A program made the position numbers and the translations under genes. A DNA stretch of 64,000 nucleotides from Boswellia sacra (Eukaryota; Streptophyta; Magnoliopsida; Sapindales; Burseraceae), in assembly GCA_013180625.2 (NCBI GenBank), contig SNVD02004565.1:744001-808000 (forward strand), in the 5' to 3' direction. Positions 1-9,731 of this stretch are shown one piece after another (position 1 is the stretch's first letter; every line of letters begins with the position of its first letter). The notes below the pieces were generated by a model. The model ran no database searches. It saw only the letters and a program-made list of their open reading frames with translations, and was not told where the DNA came from.

Positions 1-110
1 TAGAAATTGATTGCAATCTTTGAAGAAAGGTTCTATGAGTATCGGGCAATATATTCTTAAAATGAAAGAACTAGCACATACACTATCTGCTACTATTAAT
101 CTGATCACAG

Positions 111-460
111 ATGATGAACTTCTTCTGTACATCTTATGAATTTGATGCAGTTGTGATAAATTTAACTGCTCGAAAAGAATCAGTCTCCTTGCAAGCACAG
201 TATCTCTTGCAAAATCATGAACTTCGAATAGAGCAATTAAATACTGCATATTCTCTGGAAGTGCAAGTATTGCTTCAGCACATTTTACTGCTAAGAAAAC
301 CTCTGGACAAAAGGCTCATTTTTCCTCTCAACAATCATTTGCTAGAGCACCTTCACAGACTGCATTTCGTGGAGGTAGAGGAAGAGGTCGAACAGGAGGT
401 CGTGGGAGGCTAGTTTGTCAATTATGCAATAAAATTAGGCATGCAACACTGCAATGTTAT
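111..460 (+). pseudogene. copia gag relic with zinc knuckle
   Basis: The first open stretch (111-413) resembles the C-terminal part of copia gag, including a leucine-rich YLLQNHELRIEQL segment. A CX2CX4HX4C zinc knuckle (CQLCNKIRHATLQC) follows at 416-457, but in another frame, so at least one frameshift separates them. The usual glycine before the knuckle histidine is arginine here. The N-terminal part of gag lies outside the window. Confidence 0.8.
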
Positions 461-523
461 TTTCGGTTTGATACAAATTTTCATGGCTATCAAAGTTACC
501 AAGGTTCTGGTAGTTCGAATGCC

Positions 524-1764
524 ATGCCTCAATCTCCTATGGCTAATTACTATCGACTACAAGCTCATGTTCATCAAACATTACCTTCTACTCTAGCTTC
601 TACAGTTTCTTCTCAAGTGCTTGCTACCACTGCTCAAGGTCTTATTGCTGATTCTCATACAGTAATAGATCCGTCTTGGTACATGGATTCTGAAGCTACA
701 GATCACATTATAATGGCACCGATAAACTCCAAGTTAGCAATGGTAATGAGCTATTTATACAGCATGTTGGTCTATCTAAATTCAACTTACCAACATTTTC
801 CGAGCCATTTATACTAAGAGACATATTGCATATTCCTGGCATAACAAAAAATCTTTTAAGTATTTGAAAACTGACTAGGGATAATAGAATTTCTGTTGAA
901 TTCTTTGATACTCATTGCTATGTAAAGGATTTGCGGTCCAGAAGGATTATTTCGCTGCGAACACTTAAAGATGACCTTTATTGATTGCATCTGCCAACTG
1001 CTCAATCTAGCTTGCAGTCTAAGACTCACTTCACATCAGCTTCTTCAAGTTCTGTTGTGTGTTTTGCTGCTAAAACTAATTGTAATAATCAGCTTTGGCA
1101 TAACAGACTAGGACATTCTAGTGCTGCAATTGTCAAGTCTGTTCTCAATTGCATGCGACAGTTAGTGTCACATAATGATCAAGCTTTACTGCTTTATTCA
1201 TCTTGTAAATTTGGCAAGCATACTCAGACTGTATTTCCTGTATCATCCAATAAAGCTATGCATCCTTTAGCTCTTGTACATTCAGACGTAGGGGGGCCAG
1301 CTCTAGTATTATCAACAGGAGGCTATAGATATTATGTACACTTTCTAAATGATTACAGTAGGTTCTTGTGGATTTTTCCAATGAAAAATAAATCTATTTT
1401 TTGCAATATATTTGTCCAGTTTCATAAAATTACAGGAAAGCGGTTTGGATATTCTCTTAAGTGCTTACAATCAGAATTTGGTGGAGAGTATAAGGCTTTA
1501 GCTTCATATTTCTCTACTCATGGAATCGTACCTAGATATTCTTGTCTTTATACACATCAGCAAAATGGTACAACAGAAAGAAGGCATAGGCAGATTGTGA
1601 AAACAGGATTATCTCTCTTAGCTCATGCCTCAATGCCTATTACTTACTGGTGGGAATCTTTTCAAGTTGCTGTGTATCTGCTAAATCGGTTACCTACCTC
1701 ATTGCTTCATGGTAAGTTTCCTTTTGAGGTTTTGTTTCAGACCAAGCCTTCTTTTACTCATTAA
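524..1764 (+). pseudogene. copia protease-integrase relic
   Basis: The protease site near 686 reads DSEAT where active copia proteases have DSGAT. The integrase region (985-1764) keeps the two histidines of its zinc site (WHNRLGH) but has lost the first cysteine of the CxxC pair (YSSC). In the catalytic core the first Asp is kept (LVHSD), the second is Glu (LQSEFGGEY) and the final Glu is kept (NGTTERRH). The two open stretches are separated by stops between 818 and 984. This is a dead copy: motif identity is clear, function is very unlikely. Confidence 0.88.
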
Positions 1765-2123
1765 GAGTATTTGGCTGTGCATGTTATCCATTTTTAAGAC
1801 CTTATAACAAACATAAATTTGATTTTCATACTGTCAAGTGCACATTCCTGGGATATAGTTTCAATCATAAAGGATGTAAATGTCTTCACCCATCAGGCAG
1901 AATTTATATAATACCAAGTGTCTCATTTGATGAGTCTTCATTTTCTTTTGCTACTCAAACTTCTTTCTCTAGTCACTCTACTACTGATCCAATTTCATTC
2001 AATATTAAACCTTGGGATATTACTGTTGTTGTTGCTCATTCACATATTGATAAATTAGCCTCTCCCACTAGTTCTTACCCAACACCTACACATGCATCTC
2101 CTTCTTTAGCTCCTTTACAAACA

Positions 2124-3903
2124 TTGTCACTAGTAAGTTCTCAATCTTCTCAGTCAAAAACAAACACTTCAACTACTTCTGATTCTCTATTACCCAATTC
2201 TAGGATCAATTCTGAAATTGTCTTACCAACGCAAAATCCTTCTAGTTGTAATATTCACCCTATGGTAAATTTCTTGCTGATTCTACTAGTATGGCAGAGG
2301 AACCATTGAGTGTCTCACAAGCTATGGCAAATTCTAATTGGTTGGCTGTAATGCACGAGGAATTGAATGATTTGCATAAGAACAATACTTGGTCTCTTGT
2401 CCTTTATCAACCAGGAATGAATATTGTTGGAAACAAGTGGGTGTTTAGAGTTAAGTATAGCAAGGATGGGAGTTTGCAACAATATAAGGCAAGATTAGTT
2501 GCCAAAGGGTTTCAACAAACACTAGGACAGGATTTCTTTGAAACTTTCAGCCTTGTTATCAAGCCATCAACCATTCGGATTATTTTCACCATTGCAGTAT
2601 CCAAAGGTTGGGATATACAATAACTTGACGTAAACAATGCTTTCTTAAATGGAGATCTACAAGAGGAAGTTTTTATGCAGCAACCAGAAGGATTTAGAGA
2701 TTCTGTGTATCCTCATCATGTTTGCAGACTTAACAAGGCCTTATATGGTCTTACGCAAGCTCCTAGAGCTTGGTTTCATAAGCTTAAGGCTGCTTTGTTG
2801 CATTAGGGCTTTATTAATTTAGTTTCGAATACGAGCTTGTTCATCTTTAAGTCTGGTTATCATACACTATATCTTTTAATGTATGTAGATGATATTCTTA
2901 TCACTGGTTCTGATGTTAACTTGGTACAGCAAGTTGTGACTGATCTGAATAAAAAATTTTCTCTTAAGAACTTAGGTTCTATCAACTACTTTCTTAGATT
3001 TGAAGCTTATAGAGACAACTTAGGCTTGTATCTCACTCAAGCTAAATATATTAAAGAGCTTCTGCAGAAACATGCTTGCTTGCAAGAGCTGTCCACACTT
3101 ATGGCTACTGGTTTAAAGCTTTCCTTAGTTGACAGTGATCCATTTCCACATCCTGATGTTTATAGAAGCACAATTGTAGCATTGCAATATCTCACATTGA
3201 CTCAACCAGACATTGCTTTTTCTGTGGACAAACTGAGTCAATTTTTAAAGGCTCATTCAGTGAATCACTGGCAAGCATGTAAATGAATTTTAAGATATCT
3301 TAAGGGAACAATTGGTGTTGGTCTCTTCTTTAAAACTAGTCAAAGGTTTAACTTGGAAGTGTTCTCTGATGCAAACTGGGCCAGCAATTTGGATGACAGA
3401 AAATCTACATCAGGTTTTTGTATTCTTCTTGAATCAAATTTGATCCAGTGAGTTCCAAGAAGCAGAAAACAGTATCTCGATCATCAACAGAGTTTGAATA
3501 CAAAGCTCTAGCTCAAGCAGCAGCAGAACTAGGTTGGATGAGGCAATTATTTCAAGAGATTGGATTGACTGTATCAAGTTGTCCAATAATGCGGTGTGAC
3601 AATCTTGGAGCAAAAGCCTTAACTTCTAATCTTGTATTTCATTCTAAGACAAAACACATTGAGGTAGATGTTCACTATATACGAGAAAGAGTAGCTGCCA
3701 AGGAAATTGAAATTCGATATGTACCTACAACACATCAAGCTGCTGATATCTTTACCAAGCCTCTATCACAAAGTCAGTTTGAGTTTTTTAGTAGCAAGGT
3801 CACTGCTCTGTCAGAGCTATATCGCTTGAGAGGAAGTGTTGACATTTGTAGCTCAGCTAAGTGTAGCTCCAGTGCAACTCACGTGAAGAAAAAAAGAAAA
3901 TGA
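2124..3903 (+). pseudogene. copia reverse transcriptase-RNase H relic
   Basis: Three open pieces (2124-2623, 2837-3286, 3448-3903) make up the RT and RNase H. Recognisable blocks are the N-terminal KWVFRVKYSKDGS...KARLVAKGF region, the YVDD polymerase site at about 2882 and the terminal HIEVDVHYIRERV and ADIFTKPLS segments of copia RNase H. In-frame stops at about 2622 and 2806, and further breaks near 3285 and 3450, separate them. Roughly 30 codons after ADIFTKPLS the frame closes, close to the 3' LTR, as is usual in this class. Confidence 0.9.
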
Positions 3904-3934
3904 GGCTATAGTGTTGTTAGCTGAGTTGAGAGAC

Positions 3935-4140
3935 TGTTAAAGTTGGTTATCTCTGTTCCGTAATTCTAGGAGTAATTTTAGGAAAAGTAGAGCAGCACAG
4001 TTCAGATGCAGCTCTTCACATTTCACATTTATTGACTCTTGTATATATACAGCAAATTCATTACTTAATAAAGTTAGATAATCTTTCATCTCTCAATTCC
4101 TTTCAGCTTATTTTCAATTATCATACAAGTAGAATTTCAT
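3935..4140 (+). repeat. Probable 3' LTR of the copia element
   Basis: A TGTTAAAG start at 3935 directly follows a purine-rich stretch (GAGTTGAGAGAC), where a polypurine tract is expected. Inside are a TATA-like GTATATATAC at about 4040 and an AATAAA-like signal at about 4067. The right end is uncertain: several CA dinucleotides between 4121 and 4140 could be the terminus. With the 5' LTR missing, the boundaries cannot be confirmed. Another possible left end is TGTTGTTAG at 3912. Confidence 0.6.
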
Positions 4141-4270
4141 AATATCGTCTTTTATTCTGTGTTTGTCTCTCTTATTCTAATCGGTATTAAAGAAAATTCT
4201 AATTGTATTTATTCAACTTTTGAGTGTTTGAGTATTTTATTTTGATTGCCTGTCTTATTTAACTCAACAG

Positions 4271-6781
4271 GTACGGGTGGCATGATGGGGTTGCCACACT
4301 TATGGCAGTTTTCATGCTTGTAACATTCCAAGCAGTTGCTAACTTTCGCCAAGAAAAAAAGCTGGAGAATTTGCGGAAGGAGAAAAAGAAATTGAAAGTG
4401 GAAGTCCAAAGGAGCGGACAGAAACAATCCGTCACCATATCCAAACTTATACCAGGAGATATAGTGCATCTGAAAAAGGGGAATCAAGTTCCAGCTGATG
4501 GTTTGATTGTGAGCAGCAATGGATTAGAACTCGATGACGCGCTTCACCCCAAAATTGATAGCGACCACAACCCGTTCCTCTTTTATGGCTCGAAGGTAAT
4601 GAATGGGGATGGTAGCATGCTTGTGACAACGGTGGCCGATGATAGGGCATTAAGTGAGATTCTGAACTTGGTGATCGAGGATCCGAGAAAGAAGAAACTG
4701 CTAGATGCTCTGATAGAAAAGCCAAATGCTTATATAGATAATCTTTCCCTTGTTGTATCTCTAATTATTGTTCTTGTGGCATTTACTCGCTTATTGTTTA
4801 GGAACCACAAAGGAGATGCTGAAGGACTTCCTGAACTTAAAGGCAATGTTTCGGTGGGCATGCTGATGAAGATGTTAGAGAGAATTTTACTAAGACCTCA
4901 GGGAAAGATTAGCATCTTGGCAAGAGCTCTTACCGTGGCAGTTATAGCAATTCAGCATGGAATGCCTTTCGTGATCACAATTTCCCTCTCTTTCTGGAAT
5001 GAGAAGTTGGATATGAATGGGGCAACACCTCAGAATTTATCAGCTGGTGCAACAACGGGAATTGTTACAGTTATCTGCATTGATGCAACTGGTGGCATAG
5101 TTTGTAACCATGTGGAGGTTAACAAACTTTGGATTGGTGAAAATTATGTGGAAAATAATGTGAACTCTGAGATCGACAAAGCTGTTCTTGAATCTCTAAA
5201 GCGAGAAATTGGTGCATCAGTTGTTGTGCCTGAGATTCCGTAAGCCCAACCAATGACCTGTTGGCTTCTTTGCCTTGGGCAAGGCCAAGGTGGAATTTGA
5301 ATGTGGAGAATAATGGCGATGAAGAAAAAAGTATGCATATGACCTATCGTGGAGATGCATCAACAATATTGGAAAAGTGTTCACACTACTATGATGGTCA
5401 GGGGAACAGCCATGGAATCAGTGAGGAAAAAGGTAAATTTCAGGAACTAATCAAAGATATGGAGAATAGTGATCTTCTGCCAATTGCATTTGCTTGTAGC
5501 CAGACAGACGTTGAAGAAATAAAAGAAGATGGGTTACACTTGCTGGCACTGGCAGGGCTAAGATACCCTTGTATTAAATTGGCAGTTAAAGATCTTAGAA
5601 ATGCTGGGGTGACTATTATATTGATGTCAGAAGATGAACTCTCTATAGTAAGATCCATAGGGTACGAACTTGGAATCTGTAGTCCTGGGGCAAATGAAGT
5701 GGAACTTGAAGATGAACAATTCCGAGGTCTGACTCCCACTGAAATGATTGCAAAAATAGAGCAGATGACTGTGATCGGAAGTTGCTTGGCCAAGTACAAG
5801 TTTCTTCTAGTTCAGTCCATGCAACAAAAAGGCCAAGTAGTTGCATTCTTGGGAGGATCATCAATCCTTGACACTCCAGCCCTAAAAGAAGCCGATGTGG
5901 GTATCACTCATGCGGATATAAAGTGCACTGAGATGGCAAGAGAGAGCTGTGACATCGTAATTTCAAGAAAAGGTTCACTTAGTCAAATTCTGATGTTTGG
6001 TAGATGTGCTTACAAAAACATTCAGAAATTCTGTCAACTTCAGCTGACCTTTAACATTTCTGGCTTACTGATAACGATGGTCACGACTCTGTCTATAGAA
6101 GAATCCCCAATAACAACAATTCAATTGATTTGGGTGTATTGGATTGTGTGTCTTCTGGGTGGACTAATGATGGTAATGGAGTTACAAGGCCAGGAAATAA
6201 AGACCATCCCACCAGGTGAGAGGACCCAGTCACTGGTGACAAAAGTCCTGTGGAAAAACATAGCAGTTCAAGTTCTATGCCAGGCTTCTGTTCTGTTGGT
6301 CTTTCAGTTTAAGGGGCAAGTTATTATACCCAGCCTGAACAATGAAATCCGCAAATCCATCATCTTCAGTAGTTTCACTTTATGCCAGGTTCTCAAACAG
6401 TTCAATGTCATGGGTGTAGTAAACAAGGAAATGTTAATGCTTGTCCTAAGAAACTACATGTTTTTGGTGGCTTTGGGGTCTGTCACGGTTGTGCAAGTGC
6501 TGATTGTTGAGTTTGCAGGAAGACTATTTCCTCATAGCGGATGTGAAAGGTTAAACGCGATGCAGTGGGGTATCTGTTTCCTTCTAGCTGCCTTATCATG
6601 GGCCATTCATTACAGTGTGAACCTGATTCCTGATCTCCTCTTAAACTTGTATTCAATATCTGAAGGTTCAGGGTCTGGGATTCACTTTTCAAGGATGTTG
6701 CAATGGCCAATCATTCCATTTATAATGGTCATTTTCTTGACATATTATTATAATCCAGAAGTTACCCTGACTTTTCACTAG
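4271..6781 (+). pseudogene. P-type Ca2+-ATPase (ACA12/13-like) homologue, motif-less, 5'-incomplete, frameshifted
   Basis: The sequence is homologous to plant autoinhibited Ca2+-ATPases from just before the second transmembrane pair to the C-terminus. An intron acceptor (aactcaacag) precedes the first visible exon at 4271, and the N-terminus would lie upstream of the copia element. Two long frames, 4271-5243 and about 5234-6781, meet at a one-base frameshift near 5231-5243. Homology passes from one frame to the other exactly there, where family members have an SPTEKA block. The fold is kept (actuator GDIVHLKKGNQVPADG, M4, hinge, last six membrane segments), but the catalytic motifs are replaced: TGES absent (about 4536-4560), PEGLP to QHGMP, DKTGT to DATGG (Asp at 5082), KGAxE to RGDAS (5348), TGDN to SEDE (5627), TGDGxNDxPAL to LGGSSILDTPAL (5849). 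Ion pumping is therefore not expected. It may be a pseudogene, or a pseudoenzyme if the frameshift is a sequence error. Confidence 0.82.
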
Positions 6782-7540
6782 AGATACTGTAGCTGATCAG
6801 AAGTACTGTCCACAAAGTCTAGTAAATAAAGCAGTTTAATCGTATGTAGTCATTTTGCCACACTATTAAGCTGACTTCAGAGATCTTGTACTTGTGATAC
6901 TTGCACTTTTTATCTGTTCCTCTCCACTACTTGGGGAATAAACTCTGTTCATGTTTTTGTATTTCAGTTCCTTTCCCATATTAATATTTATTAGTATTGA
7001 CTCTTGAGTTTCAGACAATTTGATTGGAAAGATGATTGGGTTCTAATTTTACCATTCAAAATGGTTGGCATTAGCATTACTGCATTTTCAAATATACTCG
7101 TGGGCTGCGTGCATGCATGTGTACATGTGAGGAGTGTATTGTGTGGGCATGTGCATGTATGTCTGTGTAAATGTATATCCATGTAAGGAATGCATGCTTC
7201 AAGCATGAGCCAAAAAGTAGGACATTATTCTTAATAATAATACCCACTTCAATTTGGTTTATTAAATAACTTTTTCAAAAAAAATTGCAAATGAGAGAGT
7301 ATAAATGAATAAATAATACAATAATACTTTTTAGTAGCAGGAATAATAAGCACCTAGGCATTATATATTAATTTTAAATCTTTTAAATGCATTTAAGAAG
7401 TGGATATACATAATAAATTTTTTTTGATGCAATTTAACAATAAACTTTAAAGATTTTTCAATAGCAAAGATTTGCTGAATGTTGCTCATTGGTGGGATTA
7501 GTTAGTAAATCTGTGGCCTGAAAGAAATGGAACCCACAAG
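6782..7540. other. 3' flank of ATPase homologue and intergenic DNA
   Basis: An AATAAA-like signal at about 6826 and another near 6940 could end the upstream transcript. A GT/CA-rich stretch (about 7105-7180) makes short overlapping frames on both strands, which I regard as chance. The rest is AT-rich, with no coding signal seen. Confidence 0.6.
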
Positions 7541-7551
7541 ATCTTTGAGTT

Positions 7552-7692
7552 CCACGTGGCACGAAAACAACCTCTCTATCCTACAAAATATCGACATGGA
7601 AATCTATATCCAATACAATAACCAATAGAATTCTGCTGACGTGGAGATTTCCTGATCCACAACATCTACTATTTTACATTATATATCCAGTG
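7552..7692 (+). promoter_or_regulatory. LHCB2 promoter: G-box, CCAAT, TGACGTGG and TATA
   Basis: A perfect G-box inside CCACGTGGC lies at 7552-7560. CCAAT lies at 7622-7626 and a TGACGTGG element at 7637-7644. A TATA-like TTATATATCC is at about 7680. The distance from TATA to the start codon is about 100 bases. G-box and CCAAT elements are typical of light-regulated photosynthesis genes, which fits the gene downstream. Activity is inferred from motifs only. Confidence 0.7.
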
Positions 7693-7780
7693 CTCACTCG
7701 CACTTGCTCTCATTCATCATCTCCATCTCCTCTGCAAACTCAAAAGCATCAGAAGCGTCACATCAAAACATTATTAAAAC

Positions 7781-9100
7781 ATGGCGGCAGCAACCTCTGC
7801 TATCCAACAATCAGCATTTGCTGGCCAGACCGCTTTGAAGCAGTCCAATGAGCTTGTTCGCAAGGTTGGAGCTTTTGGGGGTGGCCGTATCACCATGAGG
7901 AGGACTGTCAAGTCCGCTCCCCAGAGCATCTGGTAACTACTTAACTTTCTAGCTACTTAATATTCATTGTAAAAAATGCCTTAAGAAAAGCCAGAAAAGA
8001 AAATATACATCTTAATGGTGTTCAAAATCAAGAGATATGAGACCATGACATCTTTCAGCTTGCTTTACAGCAGCTTCACACTTTAATAAAAAGAGACATG
8101 AAAAGCCATAACCACAATTCACAACTTTGTTTCTGTTTTTGGATGCTTTCCTTTTTATTTATAGGTTTAGGAGAAGATATTACTTTTAAGGAATGCTAGC
8201 AATATTTTCTCTCCCACTTTCTACTTCTTGTGTTATTGAAACTATTGCCAAACTTTTATTAAAGCCCTGAGTGTATTTTCACAAGAGAAAAGTACAATAA
8301 AATGTGCTATCTGGATGAGACATTAACAAGTTGCTCCAGTTCAGTCTGTTATCTGTAGAGATAGATAATTACATTAAATGGAGGAAACGATTTGTATCAA
8401 TTGTATATTTATCCTGTCTAACTAAACCTGTAATTGACAAATTAACAGGTACGGCCCAGACCGTCCAAAGTACTTGGGTCCATTCTCTGAGCAAACACCA
8501 TCATACCTGACAGGTGAATTCCCTGGTGACTATGGCTGGGACACTGCCGGTCTATCAGCAGACCCCGAGACATTCGCCAAGAACCGTGAGCTTGAGGTGA
8601 TCCACAGCAGATGGGCCATGCTTGGTGCTCTTGGCTGTGTCTTCCCTGAAATCCTTGCCAGGAATGGTGTGAAGTTTGGTGAGGCAGTTTGGTTCAAGGC
8701 TGGCGCTCAAATCTTCTCCGAAGGTGGTCTTGACTACCTTGGCAACCCCAACCTCATTCACGCTCAGAGCATTTTGGCTATCTGGGCTTGCCAGGTTGTG
8801 CTCATGGGGTTCGTTGAAGGATACAGAGTTGGTGGAGGACCCCTTGGTGAAGGGCTTGACCCAATCTACCCTGGTGGTGCTTTTGACCCACTTGGATTGG
8901 CTGATGATCCTGATGCATTCGCAGAGTTGAAAGTGAAGGAGCTCAAGAACGGCCGCCTGGCTATGTTCTCCATGTTCGGATTCTTTGTCCAGGCTATTGT
9001 TACTGGAAAGGGTCCTATTGAGAACCTCTTTGACCACATTGCTGATCCCGTGGCCAACAATGCATGGGCTTATGCCACTAACTTCGTCCCTGGAAAGTGA
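7781..9100 (+). CDS. LHCB2: Light-harvesting chlorophyll a/b-binding protein of LHCII type II (LHCB2), chloroplast
   Basis: Exons 7781-7932 and 8449-9100 join in frame to 267 residues, the usual LHCB2 length. The single intron after the second base of Trp51 is the classic LHCB2 position. It is the antenna apoprotein of the trimeric LHCII of photosystem II in thylakoids, binding chlorophylls a and b and carotenoids. The first ~39 residues are a Ser/Ala-rich transit peptide. The mature N-terminus carries RRTVKS, the LHCB2-type Thr site (Thr42) phosphorylated by STN7 kinase in state transitions, followed by the WYGPDR trimerisation motif. Helix 1 ([16 protein letters not shown]) and helix 3 ([16 protein letters not shown]) carry the Glu-Arg pairs that ligate chlorophyll. 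The ending ATNFVPGK is typical. Type I LHCB1 genes normally lack an intron, which supports LHCB2. The start is the first ATG, 100 bases after the TATA box. Confidence 0.97.
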
Positions 9101-9731
9101 AGAGATTTAGATAGACTTCATTGGCTTGGCTGTAACATTACTGAATCTATGTGCTTTTGTAGAGAGTTGAAACTCTCTTGTTCTGGACTTCATCGCCACT
9201 GATGTAATATCACTAGTAGAAACTGTGTCTTGCAACTACTTCTGTCACCAAAATACCATCTCCTATGTGCTTAAACTTATATCATCCTTTAGATTGGCTT
9301 ACAAGTTTGAATATTATTTGAATCGTAAATACTCTGCAATAATTAAATCCCAATTTCACTACTACCTATGGCGGAGTAAAGAGAGACAACTCCAGATTAT
9401 ACTATAAAATATATACCTTAGATGGTCCTTAAACTATTATTAAAAACCATGCAGTAATTTATTTTGGAAATCGAAGTACATGTCTGTATTACTTGATGTA
9501 TCAACGTAAAATTCCCATTACGAAAGACTGCTTAAATAACCTACTGCTTTAACAGAATTGATACCTGGAAGATTTTTCCTTGGCAACAATATTTAAGTTG
9601 ATACGAGCTGCTGTTTTATGGGTGCATAGGGGGCACAAATGGCGTAATTTTTGTAAAGGAAAAGAACTGAGATACTTGTTATTGTTATTGAGAAAATTAA
9701 CAAGAGCCATTTATGCTGAACCAAAGTCTAA
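9101..9731. other. LHCB2 3' UTR and convergent intergenic DNA
   Basis: LHCB2 (+) and the DYW PPR gene (-) converge here, so the stretch must hold both 3' UTRs and terminators. AATAAT/ATAATTAAA-like signals occur around 9340. No coding frame with a recognisable product was seen. Confidence 0.6.

Larger units (their letters stand above)
1..3934 (+). mobile_element. Ty1/copia LTR retrotransposon, internal region, decayed
   Basis: The internal part of a copia-class element reads left to right as gag, protease, integrase, reverse transcriptase and RNase H, the Ty1/copia order. The 5' LTR and the start of gag lie before the window. The reading frame is broken many times by frameshifts and stops, for example TAA near 2622 and TAG near 2806, so it cannot move by itself. 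It lies in the same orientation as the ATPase-like gene that follows. The individual domains are listed separately. Confidence 0.93.

Noticed and set aside
7004..7206. Opposed short frames in a GT/CA-rich stretch
   Set aside because: They come from a low-complexity dinucleotide-like sequence and have no gene signals.
8555..9037. 160-codon minus-strand frame opposite LHCB2
   Set aside because: It is the antisense shadow of the highly codon-biased LHCB2 exon 2 and has no recognisable content.
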